From NCBI GenBank assembly GCA_023079485.1, contig CM041083.1, positions 105,911,054 through 105,975,053 of the forward strand: a stretch of DNA of 64,000 nt. Reading direction: 5' to 3'. The notes beneath the pieces are model-generated. The model was not told the DNA's origin. It saw only the letters and a list, made by a program, of their open reading frames with translations, and made no database searches. Shown piece after piece: positions 1 to 13,848 of the stretch (positions are counted from its first letter, which is position 1; every line of letters starts with the position of its first letter). The DNA is from Archilochus colubris (lineage: Eukaryota > Chordata > Aves > Apodiformes > Trochilidae). Made by a program: the position numbers and the translations under genes.

Positions 1-3000
1 ATCTGCTCCAACAGTTGATTTCTACCTATTCCCAGTAAAAACAAAAACAAAAACAAAAAAACCCCCAAAAACCCCAACAACCAAAACCCCACAAAACATT
101 CATTACTATCTCAATGTCCTGTTCTGCTCTATCAGTGCTCTTGACAGTCACATCCAAACTAGTACACATAATGTTGTTATTGGCTGGAGGCAAATAGTTG
201 TACAGAGAAGTCTAATAAAACACTGCTCAAATTTCTACAGATGCATTTTTGCCTTTCAGATGAAACATATTTCTCAATGCTCTTACTGTAAAATTCAGAA
301 TAATTTTAAGATGAACTTGAAACAACCAAAAAAACCCCACTCTGAAACCACAACCCAAACCTCATAAAACCTAATTAAGGACCTGTGTCTGACATGCCTT
401 TAAGAGTTTCTGCTACTGCTGAGTCCAGTTTCTCAGGCAACAAGAAACCTCTGGATACAATCTCAGCAAACTGGTTGTTCTGCAAGATGCCTGTTACTGC
501 ACCAGAAAAGAAAAAGAACGGCAAACAAATATGAGTGTACATGGGGGTATTTGTCAACAGATCCAAGGAGTCAGCTCTTCAGCTTTTTTAATTTCTAATT
601 TTACTTGCCTTGCCAGTTGTGTTTCCACAGGCTTGTAGTAGTCCTCCTTTTTAAAACTCTGCAGGTTGCCTCATCCAGCCTAAAGCGGGACATTAGTCTG
701 TCTCAACTGAGACAAACCATGATGCAGGACATGCCTTTGAAATCCATGAGAGATATGTCTCTGATTGCTGTGCTGCTCCCATCACATTCCTATCCTAGTG
801 TCTACTACATGTCATGGCTTGGCAGGAGCAAGTCAACCTCTGGCTTTTCTCAGCTAGCACAGGCTACATCATCATCCTCCATAGATTCCTCAGCTTTGCA
901 TAAATAGCAAGCTTCCTCTCTGAAAGCTTTTTCGTATCACATGCCTCATGTCTCCCACCTCACAGAGAATGGAAATGGAAACTGTTGCATCTGTCAAGGG
1001 ATAAAGACTCTGATGATAATTACCAAACGAAAGAAGAAAAAGCTATGAGAAACAGCTAAGACAGATCTAGTTACTTTGTTATGTTACTGACCAAAGAATT
1101 TGCTGGCCAAAGTAAAACATTTTAACAGTGGAAAGTGGATGGTCCTGCCTGGACTTGTTAATGATGCAAAGAGCAATTCTCACATTAACTTTCTGAAGTA
1201 TGTAGAAAACTATAAAACGCATATACATCCTAGAATAATGATTTTCCAAGAGACATTTGCTTACTGAGGCTAACAGATTATGGTAATAAGCTATCATTTA
1301 CTTATCTGAAAAGTAAAATAATTCTAGCTATTCTAGAAATAATTCAGCTAAAAAGCTGAAGCAAAGGATGTGATAAATATTTTCAAAGCACATTACAGAA
1401 ATAAAAGTATGCATGATATTGATTATATGCAAATACAAGACCATAGTGATCTATGATGGTAGGAAAGGCTTACTGAGAGAGGCTGTATCTTTTACTAGAA
1501 TAACAGAGAGCTGGATAAAGCCCTCACAGACTTTTCTTCAAGTTTGAAATGCATAAAAACCTTTGCATACCTGACTAGAGCTGGCAATCTTCTACTAGAT
1601 ATTAATATAAAAATAATTTATTTGTGAAGAAATGTAGTTTTAGAGCAGAAAAAACTCTTTGCCAAATCTGAAGTATTCACCATGAGTTATAGCCAAGAGG
1701 AGAAAGAGCTGGAATGTTAAAAGGATTTATCTTACTTCTTCTGAAATGGAAACAGTGACCGAGCTCATAAACAAAAGAGACAGAGACACAGACACATGCA
1801 CACAGATCACGTTCCATTCACAAAGTAGCAGGCAATCCTCCACAGCCTAAAGCAGGACAGCAGTGAAGTTTGGGCTCAGATGTCCTCACATTTGGTACAT
1901 CTGAGTTTTTCATATTCTAGAGAGCATCCCAACTGTATTTTCATCATTTTCAGGAACAGCTTTCTTGCTTGCTCCAATAACCTGTGCTATATTTTAAGCT
2001 CACTAGATCAGTGAGGGGGACTGAGCCAAAGTCAGATATTATGTGAACATTGTCAAGAGTAGCAATGAATAAAAGGACAATGAAAAAAAGCAGATTCCTT
2101 GCATTTCAATGTTTGATTTTTAAAAAAGATAGTTTGACGTTGAAAAAAATTTTTGCAAAGAGAAGGTTTTTCAGATCAACTCTTAAATCTCTTATGCTGA
2201 AAATCTCTGTTTCAACATGATATTCTAATGTACATGTAACCAAACACCCATATGCAGCAGTATTTCTTGTTAGACAGAGCAATAAAGATTTCATTTTGAA
2301 AAACATCCCATTTTCAATCTAGTTTATGATCATGAGCATTTTCATATGATTGGAATCAGAAGAGAGCCAAGGTGAAAGAAAAAACAGCATAAACAAACAA
2401 AATAGATGCCTAGATGAAATGATTTATTAAAAGAGACTAAGAGATTTATTGTTTGCAGTTTGTAAAAAGGAAAACAATCACAGCAACATTACCGATTTTG
2501 ATTTCTGGTATTTTTAATCTCAAGAGATAAATGCTGTACAAAATGAACTGAAATTAAAACACACAGCTCACTCACTAGTGAAATACAGCTGCCTCTAGGA
2601 TGGGAAGCAGCAAATGCTGATAGGGATGAACCTCAGAGGACAGCAGGGATGGGGAAACTGCAAAAGCTGTGTGATGTAACATCTGCTTCCATGGTAGAGA
2701 ACTGAGGATTACTCCATTCAGACCAACAATAACCCACAATGCTGGCAGTGTAGAGGCAGAGGCAAACTTCACTCCTCTTGAACCAGTAATTCTTCTTCCT
2801 CATCTAATATCTGTCCCAGCTCCATGGCTGGTGAGGGATTAAAAGCTCAGGAACACAGACACAAAACTTTTTTATGGTTTTCCCTGGGAAAAAAGCAGGA
2901 GAAACTGCCAGGGATTATTCCCCACAGCTCACAGGGTGAAACTGTGAGGATCTTCCCTGGCAAAGAGAGTGCCAGACACCCTAAGGGCAGGGCTTATGAC

Positions 3001-4621
3001 CTGAAAGGTGTTTCTAAGGCAGGCGCCAGCTTCAGCTGAGCTCCTGTCTCCTTCCCACCATCACAATCCCCAGCTGGGCCTATTAAACACCATTTCTCAG
3101 GATTTGCCAGGGTCAGATTGATCCCATCTCTCCGTGGTGTAAGAAATAGCATTAGTGAGGAGAGGATCTGAGTGATTCAGGACACCAGGAAACCCCACCC
3201 GCAACGGGTGGGTCGGTTGCACACCCAGTATCTTGCACATCCCTCTCTCCTTCCATGTGCTGGGAAGGTGCCTCTTCGGATGCCTGAGTCTGATGGGTGT
3301 TCTCTTCCTTCAGGTTAAACACCCACATGACAACGGAGGCACAGGAAAATACTAAATAATCGACTGTGTTTCTTGCCTGCATGGCAGTTTTGCCCCGGTG
3401 TGTTCTTTTTGGCCTCCTGACAGCTCATTCCCAGGGGGGAGAGCAGCAACACAACAGCGGTGCAGCAACATCTTGCTCTCAACACCTCCAATACACTTCA
3501 GATGGGGAGATCAGCTTGCAGTGAGCAGAAATATTTCCTGACCCAGATTCAGGCATTTTATAAATTTCAGGCCTCTTCCCAGCTGTAGAGATAAACACTG
3601 TGCTGAAGCAAGAAGCAGTGATAGCTGTCAGAAACCATCATCTTTGCCCTCCCTCACTGTGTGTGGCACAACAGTTAAGGAAATTTATATGGGATTTCAC
3701 AACAGCAATGAACACGGGCTTTGGTTCTGAAAGCTTCTTCCCTTGCTTTGTTTCATTGTTTCTGCCGAGCAGTGCAGTGGGGACTGCAAAGCTGTGCTGC
3801 AATGCAAAATGTTACACAACAAACCATTTGCTCAGCCCCCAGACTAAAAGACACCTAAGCAGAGATATTTCATCCTCTCAATTTCCACCTCCTTCTGCAG
3901 GAACCGACTGGTGCCTCCAGGCTTTCTGGAAGGTTCCTGCAGTAATTCATCCTGTGCAGTGCCTGTTGTCACCATGTGTAGCTGGTTGGTCACAGAGGGC
4001 TGGGCAGGGACTTCACACCCAGTGGCATGACACGCTGCAGTGACATCCACTGTGGCTACCCAGACCACTGAATTTGGAAAGGCCAGGAAGACTTTGCAAG
4101 ACAAATTTAGGAGTTTCGTTAAAAAATAAAAACATCGATGTTGAAAAAAATCCCTATTTAAACCTGGTTTAAACCTGTGTTCTGCAGATGGCAAAAGCAC
4201 AAATTTCACAAGACTTTATTCTATTTTATTTTGAGGCTAGAGAATACATTTAATTCTACCATATTAAAAAAAGTTTTTAATATCTCCTAAGAAGAGATGT
4301 CCACTCTTCTGAAGACGGCAACATGGTTAATTACTGACCTTGGTCACTACCTGGGACAAGAAGGTATTTATACAACACAAATATTAATTGATACCTGAGA
4401 TTAAAATTGCTAGAGGGGGAAATTGTATGAAGGTGCTTCACAGGCTTAAAAAAACCCCAATAAGGTCTTCTGTATGTATAATTTTAAAATTGGAGTTATT
4501 TCTTATGAAAATTTGATGATAATTCTGAGAGGACTTTCTCCTGGATTGTGTACCCTGACCAAGCAGGTGTGCCATTTTACATCCACACTAAACAGTTTTG
4601 TGTGCTTTGTGGGACATATTT
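1..4621. other. intergenic, nothing coding recognised
   Basis: AT-rich unique-looking DNA. An A/C-rich low-complexity stretch occupies about 38-95. The modest open frames (up to about 147 codons at 3600-4043, plus strand) have no recognisable domain. Confidence 0.7.
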
Positions 4622-4953
4622 CATAGAATCCCAGAATAATTTGGGTTGGAAGGGACCTCTGAAGGTCCAAGCCCCCAGGAGTAAGCAGGGACACCCTCAA
4701 CTAGACCAAGTTTCTCAGAGCCTTGTCAAGCTTCACCTTGAATATCTCCAGGGATGAGTGCTCAACTACCTCCCTGGGCAACCTCTTCCATTTTCCTACT
4801 ACTTTCATGGTAAACTTTTTCTTAATATCCAGTCTAAATCTACTCTCCTTCAATTTAAAACCACTGCTCCTCATCCTATCACTACAGGCCCTTGCAAAAG
4901 GACCCTTGCTGGTCCATCTCTAGCCTTCCTTTAGGCCTTCTTCAGATACTAGA
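4622..4953 (-). mobile_element. CR1 non-LTR retrotransposon fragment, 3' end
   Basis: The minus-strand copy begins on the plus strand with the tail TCATAGAATCCCAGAATAAT and the typical GGTTGGAAGGGACCTCTGAAG block. It then follows the complement of the reverse transcriptase C-terminus. It is 5'-truncated, as most CR1 copies are, and abuts a second copy in the same orientation. Confidence 0.85.
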
Positions 4954-5402
4954 ATATCATAGAATCACAGAATTTCCAGGCTGGAAAGTACCTCTGAGAT
5001 CATCAAGTCCAACCCTTGATCCACTGCCACTGTGGTTACCAGACCATGGCACTGAGTGCCACATTCAGTCTCTTCTTAAAAACTTCCAGGGACACAGAAT
5101 CCACCACTTCCCTGGGCAGCCCATCCCAATGCCTGATCACCCTCTCTGTAAAGAATTTCTTCCTAATATCCAACCTAAACCTCCCCTGGCAGAGCTTAAG
5201 TCCATGCTCTCTTGTCTTACTGATAGCTGCCTGGGAAAAGAGACCAACCCCACCCTGGCTACCCCCTCGTTTCAGGGAGTTGTAGAGAGTGATGAGGTCT
5301 CCCCTGAGCCTCCTCTTCTCCATACTGAACACCCCCAGTACCCTCAGCCCTTCCTCATAGGACTTGTGCTGGATCCCTTCACAGCCTCCTTGCTCTTCTA
5401 AA
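4954..5402 (-). mobile_element. CR1 fragment, second tandem copy with a long open frame
   Basis: The plus strand starts ATCATAGAATCACAGAATTTCC, the inverted CR1 3' tail. On the minus strand 5416-5036 is an open 126-codon frame with the CR1 reverse-transcriptase C-terminal signature: [38 protein letters not shown] and SLEVFKKRL. It is a 5'-truncated remnant and not a functional element. Confidence 0.9.
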
Positions 5403-8400
5403 TACTGTTCAGACACTGTTTCATGGCATCAGAGTTGCTGCACTGGGACTGTGCCCTCCAGTCAAAAATGATGCAAAGATGATCAAAGGACAGCATTAGT
5501 TGTCAACCTTGGCTCCAAATTGCTTTTTATTAATTTAAAGATTATGGTGGTGAGATAGTAGTTATACTGCCAGGGATATCTGGCATGCTCTATATTTTTC
5601 TCTTGTTGCTAAGGTAAAATGTTTACCATTATCTAAACCAAGAAGACTGGCAAAGTTAGATTTCCCATTTCCACATCCTCCATGCTTTTCCTTCATCTTG
5701 TTGCAATTCCCCTCACATCCTCTCTATTGAGTCCTTCCAGCCATTGTCCCCATACACATGGCTCATGCACTGCCAGAGTCATGGATGACCAGTCCAGCAG
5801 TTTGGGGTCATTCCTGCATCTCTGCAGCCTGGGAAGCAGTCCTGTGAGCTCTGCTGGATGGAGGTGGGGGATTTCCTGGGTGCTACTTTTCCCCTTGCTT
5901 CCTGGGTGGCTGAAGCCTGCCCATCTCTCTCTTCATCCCACATGGGATGAGCTGGAGAGCCCCTGGCTGGCTGAGGGGAGCTGGCATCGTGTCCTGGCCC
6001 CTGCAAGGTTGTCTCTGTCTTGCCCACTCATGGTTTCCAAAGGGAACCCACCAGACTGTGGAGCCAGAAGAGTCACTGGAGCAGAGCCATGAGTCAGCAT
6101 GGTGAAAACTCCCCTTGCTCTCCCCACGGCAGGGCCATGTTTTTTAAAAAATTCAGTAAAAAGCCCAAAAATGCAGCAGGGGCTGAAAATGACCCAGCTG
6201 AAAAAGTCTAATTGGATTTGGAAAGGGGAAGCATGTTTCAAAAGAAAATTCCTGGGATGCTTGTTTTTAAAGTGGCAGCAGCAACCTCAAGCAAACAAGA
6301 ATGCATCTGCTAGAAAATAAAAGGTAACACACGGGCTGACCTCAGGACTTTCCCTAGCACAGCTCTGTTGTCCTGAAAATGTCTCACATCCATGAGAGTA
6401 AAATCATCTACAGTACAAGAAAATCAAGGTATCTTGCTGGAGACATTTCTGAGCCAATTTGTCACACAGTGCAGTTCTCAATGGGGTAAAAAGGGCTTGT
6501 GTAAACCTAGACAGGAAGGCAGCTTTCATCCAACAGGCAATATTTTTTTGACAACTTTTTAGTATGATTTTTGAGATGCTGGCAACTTAGCCAAGTTCTA
6601 ATGATGCTTAAAGTGGGTTGTAATTGCATCGAGCAGCTGAAGGGAAAGGGCTCTGTTTATATGACAGTGCTATATGCTGGCTTCAGCTGAGACTGGGGAA
6701 CCACTGTGCTGAACATACTGGAAAACAAAACCTAGAATGAATAGTAAGTCTGAACAAACAAGACAGGCAAAAAAATTATTACCCTTACTGGCTGCAACAG
6801 AGTCTGTCTTGCATCTAAATCAAAAAGCTTTCAGGGGACTACATGGTTTTGTTCATTATGGTAAGCTGAAACTAGAGACAAATTAAGAGATGGTAAAAGT
6901 TGAATGTCTCTATTACCTAAGTGATTTCTTCAGAGGGCCAAATTATTTCTAGCCTCTGGGGGGATTTGGTCTGCTCTACAGTACTCATATTCTGTATGAG
7001 AAAGCCACAGTAGAAAGCTGCCTTGCTGAGGGATTAAATGAATGCTTTTGCAGATCAGTGACTGTTTTTGAAGTTGCTTTTGTATCAGTTGCTTTGCTTT
7101 CAAATCCTCAGGTCACACGTTAACTGTAGAGCTGTTTTACTCTAAGAATGTATGTGAAACACACATAGAGGAAAAATCTTGTTGTGATTAGGCTGGGTAC
7201 ATGTAGAGAAAGACTGAGCTTTCCTCATGATCTTCATTCTCATGAAGCTGTCACTTTCAGGGCAACTGTTTTGGACACAAACTGCAAATTTATAAAGGAC
7301 ATGCAGAGGAAACAATTGCTTTATTTAGAAATTTTTAGTCTAAAGAGTTACAATTTTTGGTCTGGACATGAAGATACTCTTTGTTATATAATATCTACTA
7401 GCACCAACATACAGCAATGAAAGGAAAAATAATAGATAGGTGTATTGCAAATACAGACATAATAAATGAGAAAAGACTGGTAAAGTATCTGGATGCCAGC
7501 AGTTCCAGTGTATGGTTTATGTTCAGTTTTTACTACACCCTCTTCCTGTTTCCCTGAGAGCTTATCTTTGATGAAAAACACAAACATTGTTTAAGGTCTG
7601 ACTAATACCCATGAAAATAAGGACAGATGGAGACTGACATGAGAACTCCCATTTCTGTACATTCTCTGATGTCTTACTGGGTAAAGTTGCTGAGTGAAGC
7701 ATTACACTTACATCTGGACAAGAGATGATCTGCAATTGCTCAAGTTTGATTTTTTTTTGCCTAGAATAGGATCACTTTTTACAAATCCAGGTAATATTTA
7801 TCAGCAGTTATACACAAGCAGACAGTTCTCACTGGGTTACTTGAAATGACTAATGTTAAGTGTTCAGTACCCCTAACCCTCTTTGGTATGTATTTAGGCT
7901 GACATATGACGCAGCCTTTTTTTGTTTAAGAGCTGAGTGTCATTTAAAATCAGGCATCTAAGCAAGCTCTTGTACTTTCAATATTTGCTTTCCATAAAAA
8001 CCTCTTTAAAACTTAATGTTCCTTTGCACTTCTTTGCAGGAAAAGCAATTTGCTAATATCAAGCATTAAGGAAAATTTGCACAAGGGCAGGAAAAGCAAA
8101 TTTCTGTTTTGTTCAAACAAGACACTCCCTTCCTCAATTTTGGCTGCCTTTCTTTGAAGACTTGTAGGCTCTTAAACTCAATTTACATCTTTCAAGTTGA
8201 ACGAAGCACAATTTCTCACCGCTTCTAAGTGCCTAACTTCAGAAGTAACCGCATAGAGATACATACCAAATCGTCTCAAAATTTATTCAAAAGCTTAGCT
8301 TCAGCCATTGCATGGTTTTGTTCAACAGCTTTACTTATGTAAGATGGTAAATGGGTCCTAAAGCACTGAAAGAATCAGAGTTGCAACTGAGTTCACAGCA

Positions 8401-11400
8401 TTACTTCTTTCCTTCTTTGAAATTCTTTCAATCCTCCCTGGTCCACTGAATGTGTCTGAGCACACCTTGTCCTCCATCATCAAACACTGAACTGCAAAAT
8501 CATACTGCAGTGTGACTTTTCTATTTACAGTCCCTTTGAAAGGTTTGTTATTGGACAAATGGTAAAAGCACCAAGATACTTCACCAACAGTGAAAAAAGG
8601 GTTTTGAAAGAGTTCTGCACTCTAGTTAATTGGATCATTCATCACTGAAATCTGTCTTTAGAGCATAGTTAGTATTTGCTTCACAGCTAATCATTGGTTA
8701 TTTTATGGGGATGCATACATTTATTAAAAAAGATTATTGGCCTATAATTTTACAGATTTCTGCATGCAACCAATTATGCAACCAATAGTACGTTACTATT
8801 AATAAAACTTCCTTCCATAAATCAACCAGCTTGAAAAAATATTTCAGTCTAACTTCTGCATTTCAACCTTTCTAATGTTTTGTTTTCACTCCACATTTTT
8901 GCAATCTCTGTTTTTGATGGAGAAGGAAAAGCAGGACTCTGGCAATCTAAAACACATTTCCAAAGTTGTGATAGCTAATTCTTTAAAGAATAACCTAACT
9001 GGTCAAGACACCCCTATAGCAAAGCAAAGACTCAGTACACCAACTTCATGGTGCATCTAGCCCCATCAGTTCAAGGGGCAAGGGACCAGAGGTCATTGCT
9101 GAACCTTAACCTCTCTCACAATGGCATGCAGAACTGCCTGGCCAATTTCCTCTGAGTTTTATTTAGCAGGCATGTGGCCAGCATGGGAAGCAGCCTTTCC
9201 CACAGATGTTTAGTATAAAAGAAGCAATTTATCAGTGAGAGTTATACAGTCAGGCTGTGATCAGAATAGATCAGGTCTCTGTGTAACACAGCAGTTCCCA
9301 TGTTCTCTGAAACAATGGGTTACAACAGCTAAATTAAAAGTAAGTTGTGCCTGAAGCCTGTTTTCTTGTATTATTCTCTTTGAGAGGACAGTGATTTACA
9401 CCCAGTACTCACCAGGACTTATGTTGCTGGGAGAATGGGAAGGGTCACAGGACAAATGGTGGCACTGTCCAAGGTGACCAGCTGAACAGACCTCTGGCAA
9501 ATGCCAGGGTTTTCTGACAGTCCAAGTCCCATCTCTGCTAACCATTCCAGCAGTTCCCTTTAGTATAAGCATTTTTCTTCCTCAAAAGCTTTCTAACATG
9601 GTTGTCACGATACTTTCCTTTTTCTTTAAAAAAACAAGAAACAAAAAAACCCTATTAAGTCGAAGTCCCTTTCCCAGAACAACTGGACTCCATCCTCTCA
9701 CATATGTGCCATTTACTAGGAGAAGTACCTCTGCATTTGTTTCACGTGCACAAAATACCTCAGCCATAAATCATTGTGTTCATCTGGGACCACAAGGATC
9801 CTGGGTATTAATCCATGCTAAACTCTGAGATTAGTCAAATTCCCCATCAGGCCTATGAATACCCCTGAATGTATGACTTACTTCTCTCTAATATAATGAG
9901 ACTGATCGGTTAGATGTGGTTTTGATTTATATCTTAGCAGCACATTGGAAAACATTTGGATTCAGCCTGCTCTCTCTGCAGTCAGTCATATTTTCCTCAG
10001 ACAATTTTCTTGTGTGAGGCCCATGGTCTTCAATAATCCCACAAAAACTTTCTAGCATCTTTGTAGACTTGAACCATTACCTTGAGTATTTCTACCTCTG
10101 CCTTCCCTTCTAAAGCCACATGGGCCATTTATTATCTCAAAGAACAAGAACATTTTCTCTTGTGAAGTTTGACTCGCAACCATGATAAATTTGATACAAT
10201 TTACTGATTTACTGCACTGATTAGACTGAAAAAACCTGTAAAGCAATCACTCCTGCACTTGCAAATAGAAACAAAAGTGTATAACCTTTCTGGGGCAGTC
10301 AGGGGGGAACAGACCCCACCTGTGCCTGTGATCTCCATGTGGAGGCTGGAGGGTCCCAGTGATCACAAAGGGATTTAAGTCCCAGGAGAGCCACCAGCTG
10401 CTCCAGCACTGGCTCTGCTGCTGCATCAGCCTGGAAAATGTCTGGATGCAATGTTGCACTTAACTCTGAAACCCTGAGCCCATGGAGATGGAGTGTCAGA
10501 GCTTTCACCACGAAACCCTAGTGAGTTTCAAATTAGCATAATAAAAGAGAGATGCTTCAAAGACTTATGCGCTTAACCACATTTGGGCAAAATTTCATGG
10601 GCAAAGCAGTTTTTCCACAGAGACACACATGGCTGCTCTTGTCTGGATGTCAAGTTGCTGCTACAAAGCATGACGATCTTGTCTTGTCCCAGTAGAACAC
10701 TTGTAAGAATTCAGGGACATGGGAAAATGCATCATGCCACAATTATCCTGAGAACAGATGACTTCTTTTTTGGCAGAAATTTAAAAAAAACACATCAGTA
10801 ACTGTAAAATAAAACTGCAAGTGTTCACCCTGAGGCAGAGGCTTGGCACAAGAAATTTCAGAGCACTGAAAACTAATTTACTCCAGCAGAAGCAGGATTT
10901 TACAAGGGAAATTGTTGGCCAAATATAAGTGTTGGCCGCATTGCCAGCTCTGCTTATAAGAAATAATGCTGCTATGCAAATCAGCCAGTTCTTGAAAATT
11001 TAAAAACCCCAAATGTTGTGCCTCAGTCAGATAGCCAAACGGAAAGTTTTTTACTTCAGGAGATGCTAGCCATATTTTCAGTAATGTCTTTTCAGGAAAG
11101 GCTTATAAAAAAGCAAGAAAAAGAGAACTCAGCTGGCACAGTGTTACTAGAAGCCACTTGGAAATTCCTCCATCTGCTCTGGTGCCACACTTTTCTACTC
11201 CCCCAGTTTCAACTGGTGTTACATCTTTCCCAGGCAGGGTGAGGCCCCTTTCGGGCAGAACTATTACCACGTTGTCTGCCTTCTTGGTTTCAGCACAGCT
11301 CTTTCAGTAAACCTCTCAAGCAGGCATACGTTACTCCATTTTGCTTGAGCCTCTCCTCAGCACGTGGGTACTGATGTGACTGCAATGTTTCTTCACAGGG

Positions 11401-13129
11401 GACGATGGAGAATGGGGACTAGACAGTGTTTTGAGGCTCTGTGCATACAGACCCCTGCCATGCTCACGTCCTTCATGGGTGGGGTTGGATACTTTTCTCA
11501 GAGACAACACGGTGCATATCTTAATGCAATCACTTTGGCATTTCGAGAAGAAAAATAGTATTATCTTTCTGTTCTTTGCCCTCTGCTCTCTTATAGCGTG
11601 CGTTATACACAGAAAAACTGTGAATGTCTAGCTGTTGTCATCAAAAATAAGAGGATACATAGGAACTTGCTCTTGAGACACATATGAAAGCAGACTTTGG
11701 GTTTTTTGCTGTTTGCTAAAACTTGCTTTTTACTTGGGAAATGTGATCAGTAGTGCTGTAGTCTAGGTGTGCACAGGATGGCGGATGCTATATTAACCAA
11801 GCATGGATATCAAAAATTTTGTGTTCCGTTATTACAGACCAAAATGCAAGAGTCCCAAATAATAATTTGCACTGCAAGACAGAACATCCCCACCTCAGCT
11901 TGGGTAGTGGCCCCTCTTGTCATAATGAAGAGGTGCTACAAAAAAATGCTTTGACTGATCTATCAAGCTACAGTTTTGCTGTCTTACTTTGACTAAACTC
12001 AGTGTAGCAGGCACCTACTGCCACTCTGGACTCTTCTCCAGCTGTGCATGATGGAATAGTAGAAGATCTTTGTCTTTTGACACTTGCCCAAATATTTATT
12101 GTACATGTCCATATCTGTATAATGCTTAAAAGAATCATCATAGAGAAAAGTAAAATAACCAGGAGGGGGGGGAGGGGGGGGAAGGGAGGGGAAAGTCAGT
12201 AAAAGGAGAGAGTAAAAAAAAGAGGGATCAAGTAATTTTTGACATGTAGAAAAATGCAGCAAAACTAAAAGTCTCCTCAGATCCTGAAAGCAAAGTGAAT
12301 AATTTGACAAAAATATAGCTAAATCTTGCAAGGATAAATATGATGCACTTCAATATTTTAAAGCTAGGTCATATTTCATATTTAGTTTTCTTACAAAAGA
12401 CAGATGAGTATTCTAGCATTAAACACATTTCCCCCAATATGCTCTTTTATATTTTATACACAATTTGAAACATCTGGTAAATGACTTGTTTTCCTGAAGC
12501 ACAGGCATATAGCATGCCTGGATGATCCACTGCTGTTTGTAAAGTGCTTCTCTCTATGGAACACTTCCCTTCTTCCATTTCCTCCCCATTTCTGCTGCGT
12601 TCTTTTTCTGAAAATGACAGCACTATTCTGAAAGCACCATAACAGATTAGAGTATTGATTGTGCTGTAAGAATGAAACAATATGATGCAACGTTTTGCTA
12701 CTAAAAGATGACAACATTAATATAATGAGACTTTAGAAATAAGTATTATTTTCTTGAGAGTGATGAACTGAGATGCCACACTACTGTAGTACTTGTGCTT
12801 ATTTGGAATTTGCCATTTATTTAGACTGACTTTTTTTGACAGGCAGCTTGGTACAGAGGTGTTATCTGACTCTTATAACTTGTGAAATGTCACAGAATTC
12901 TATTTATCTTTCAATACATGCCTTAGTCATTTTTCCCACTCACATCCTAGGTGATACATGAGATTTTTCAGTTTTCAGCTACATTTATAAGTAGCATCTA
13001 AACTCAGATCAGACTTTTTATTGCAGTAAAAATACATCCTCTTACAGTACTGTATAGCCATCTAATGGCTACTTTTTGAGGATGCCGCCTTCAACCTTGC
13101 AATTAAGAAAAAACTCAATCATAACAAAT
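5403..13129. other. intergenic, nothing coding recognised
   Basis: AT-rich DNA with a somewhat GC-richer patch at about 5700-6100, where open frames on both strands look like chance. The G-rich run at 12162 is listed separately. Confidence 0.7.
12162..12191. repeat. G-rich run with G-quadruplex potential
   Basis: The plus strand carries two G8 runs and further G3-G4 runs separated by A, inside an AT-rich region. Confidence 0.85.
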
Positions 13130-13848
13130 CTTGGGTAAGAGTGGCTGAAATGATGCCTGATGGAAAAGGACCTGAGGGTGTTGGTTGAGACCCAGCTAAA
13201 TGTGAGCCAGCGGTGTGCCCAGGTGGCCAAGAAGACCAACAGCATCCTGGGTTGTATCAGAAATATTGTGGACATCAGATGTAGGACAGTGATCATCACC
13301 CTGTATGCGGCACTGGTGAGGCTGGATCTTGCCTAACTGTGGTCGGTTTTGGACCCTGCACTACCAGGGCATTTTGGTGCTGGAGTTTGTCCAAATAAAG
13401 GCAATGACGCTGGTGAAGAGTCTAGAGCACAAGTCCTCTGAGGAGTGGAAGTGGAAACACTTGGGATTGTTTAGTCTGGAGGAAAGGAGGCTGAGACCTT
13501 GTAGCTCTTTACAGCTAGCTGAGAGAAGGTTGTAGTGAGATGGGTATCAGTGTCTTCTCCCAAGGAACAAGTGATAAAACAAGAAAAAACAGCCTCAAGT
13601 TGTGCCAGTGGAGGTTTAGATTGAATATTAGGAAAAATTTCTTCATTGAAAGGGTTGCCAGGTACTGGAACAAGCTTTACATGTCCCACTTCTGGGGACG
13701 TGGTAGAGTCATCACCCTTGGAGATATTTAAATACATGTAGTTGTGGTGCTTTGGGACATGGTATAAAGGTGAACGGGGCAGTGTTGGGCTAACAGTTGA
13801 AGCTGATCTTTTCCAACAGAAATGATTCTGTGATTCCATGGTTCTAAG
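13130..13848 (+). mobile_element. CR1 retrotransposon fragment, plus orientation
   Basis: The sequence includes GATGGAAAAGGACCTGAGGG and CCAGGTGGCCAAGAAGACCA, both typical of the CR1 3' coding region. It also has the TTTAGATTGAATATTAGGAA block and ends with ATGATTCTGTGATTCCATGG near 13822-13841. Reading frames are interrupted. The 5' limit is approximate. Confidence 0.85.
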
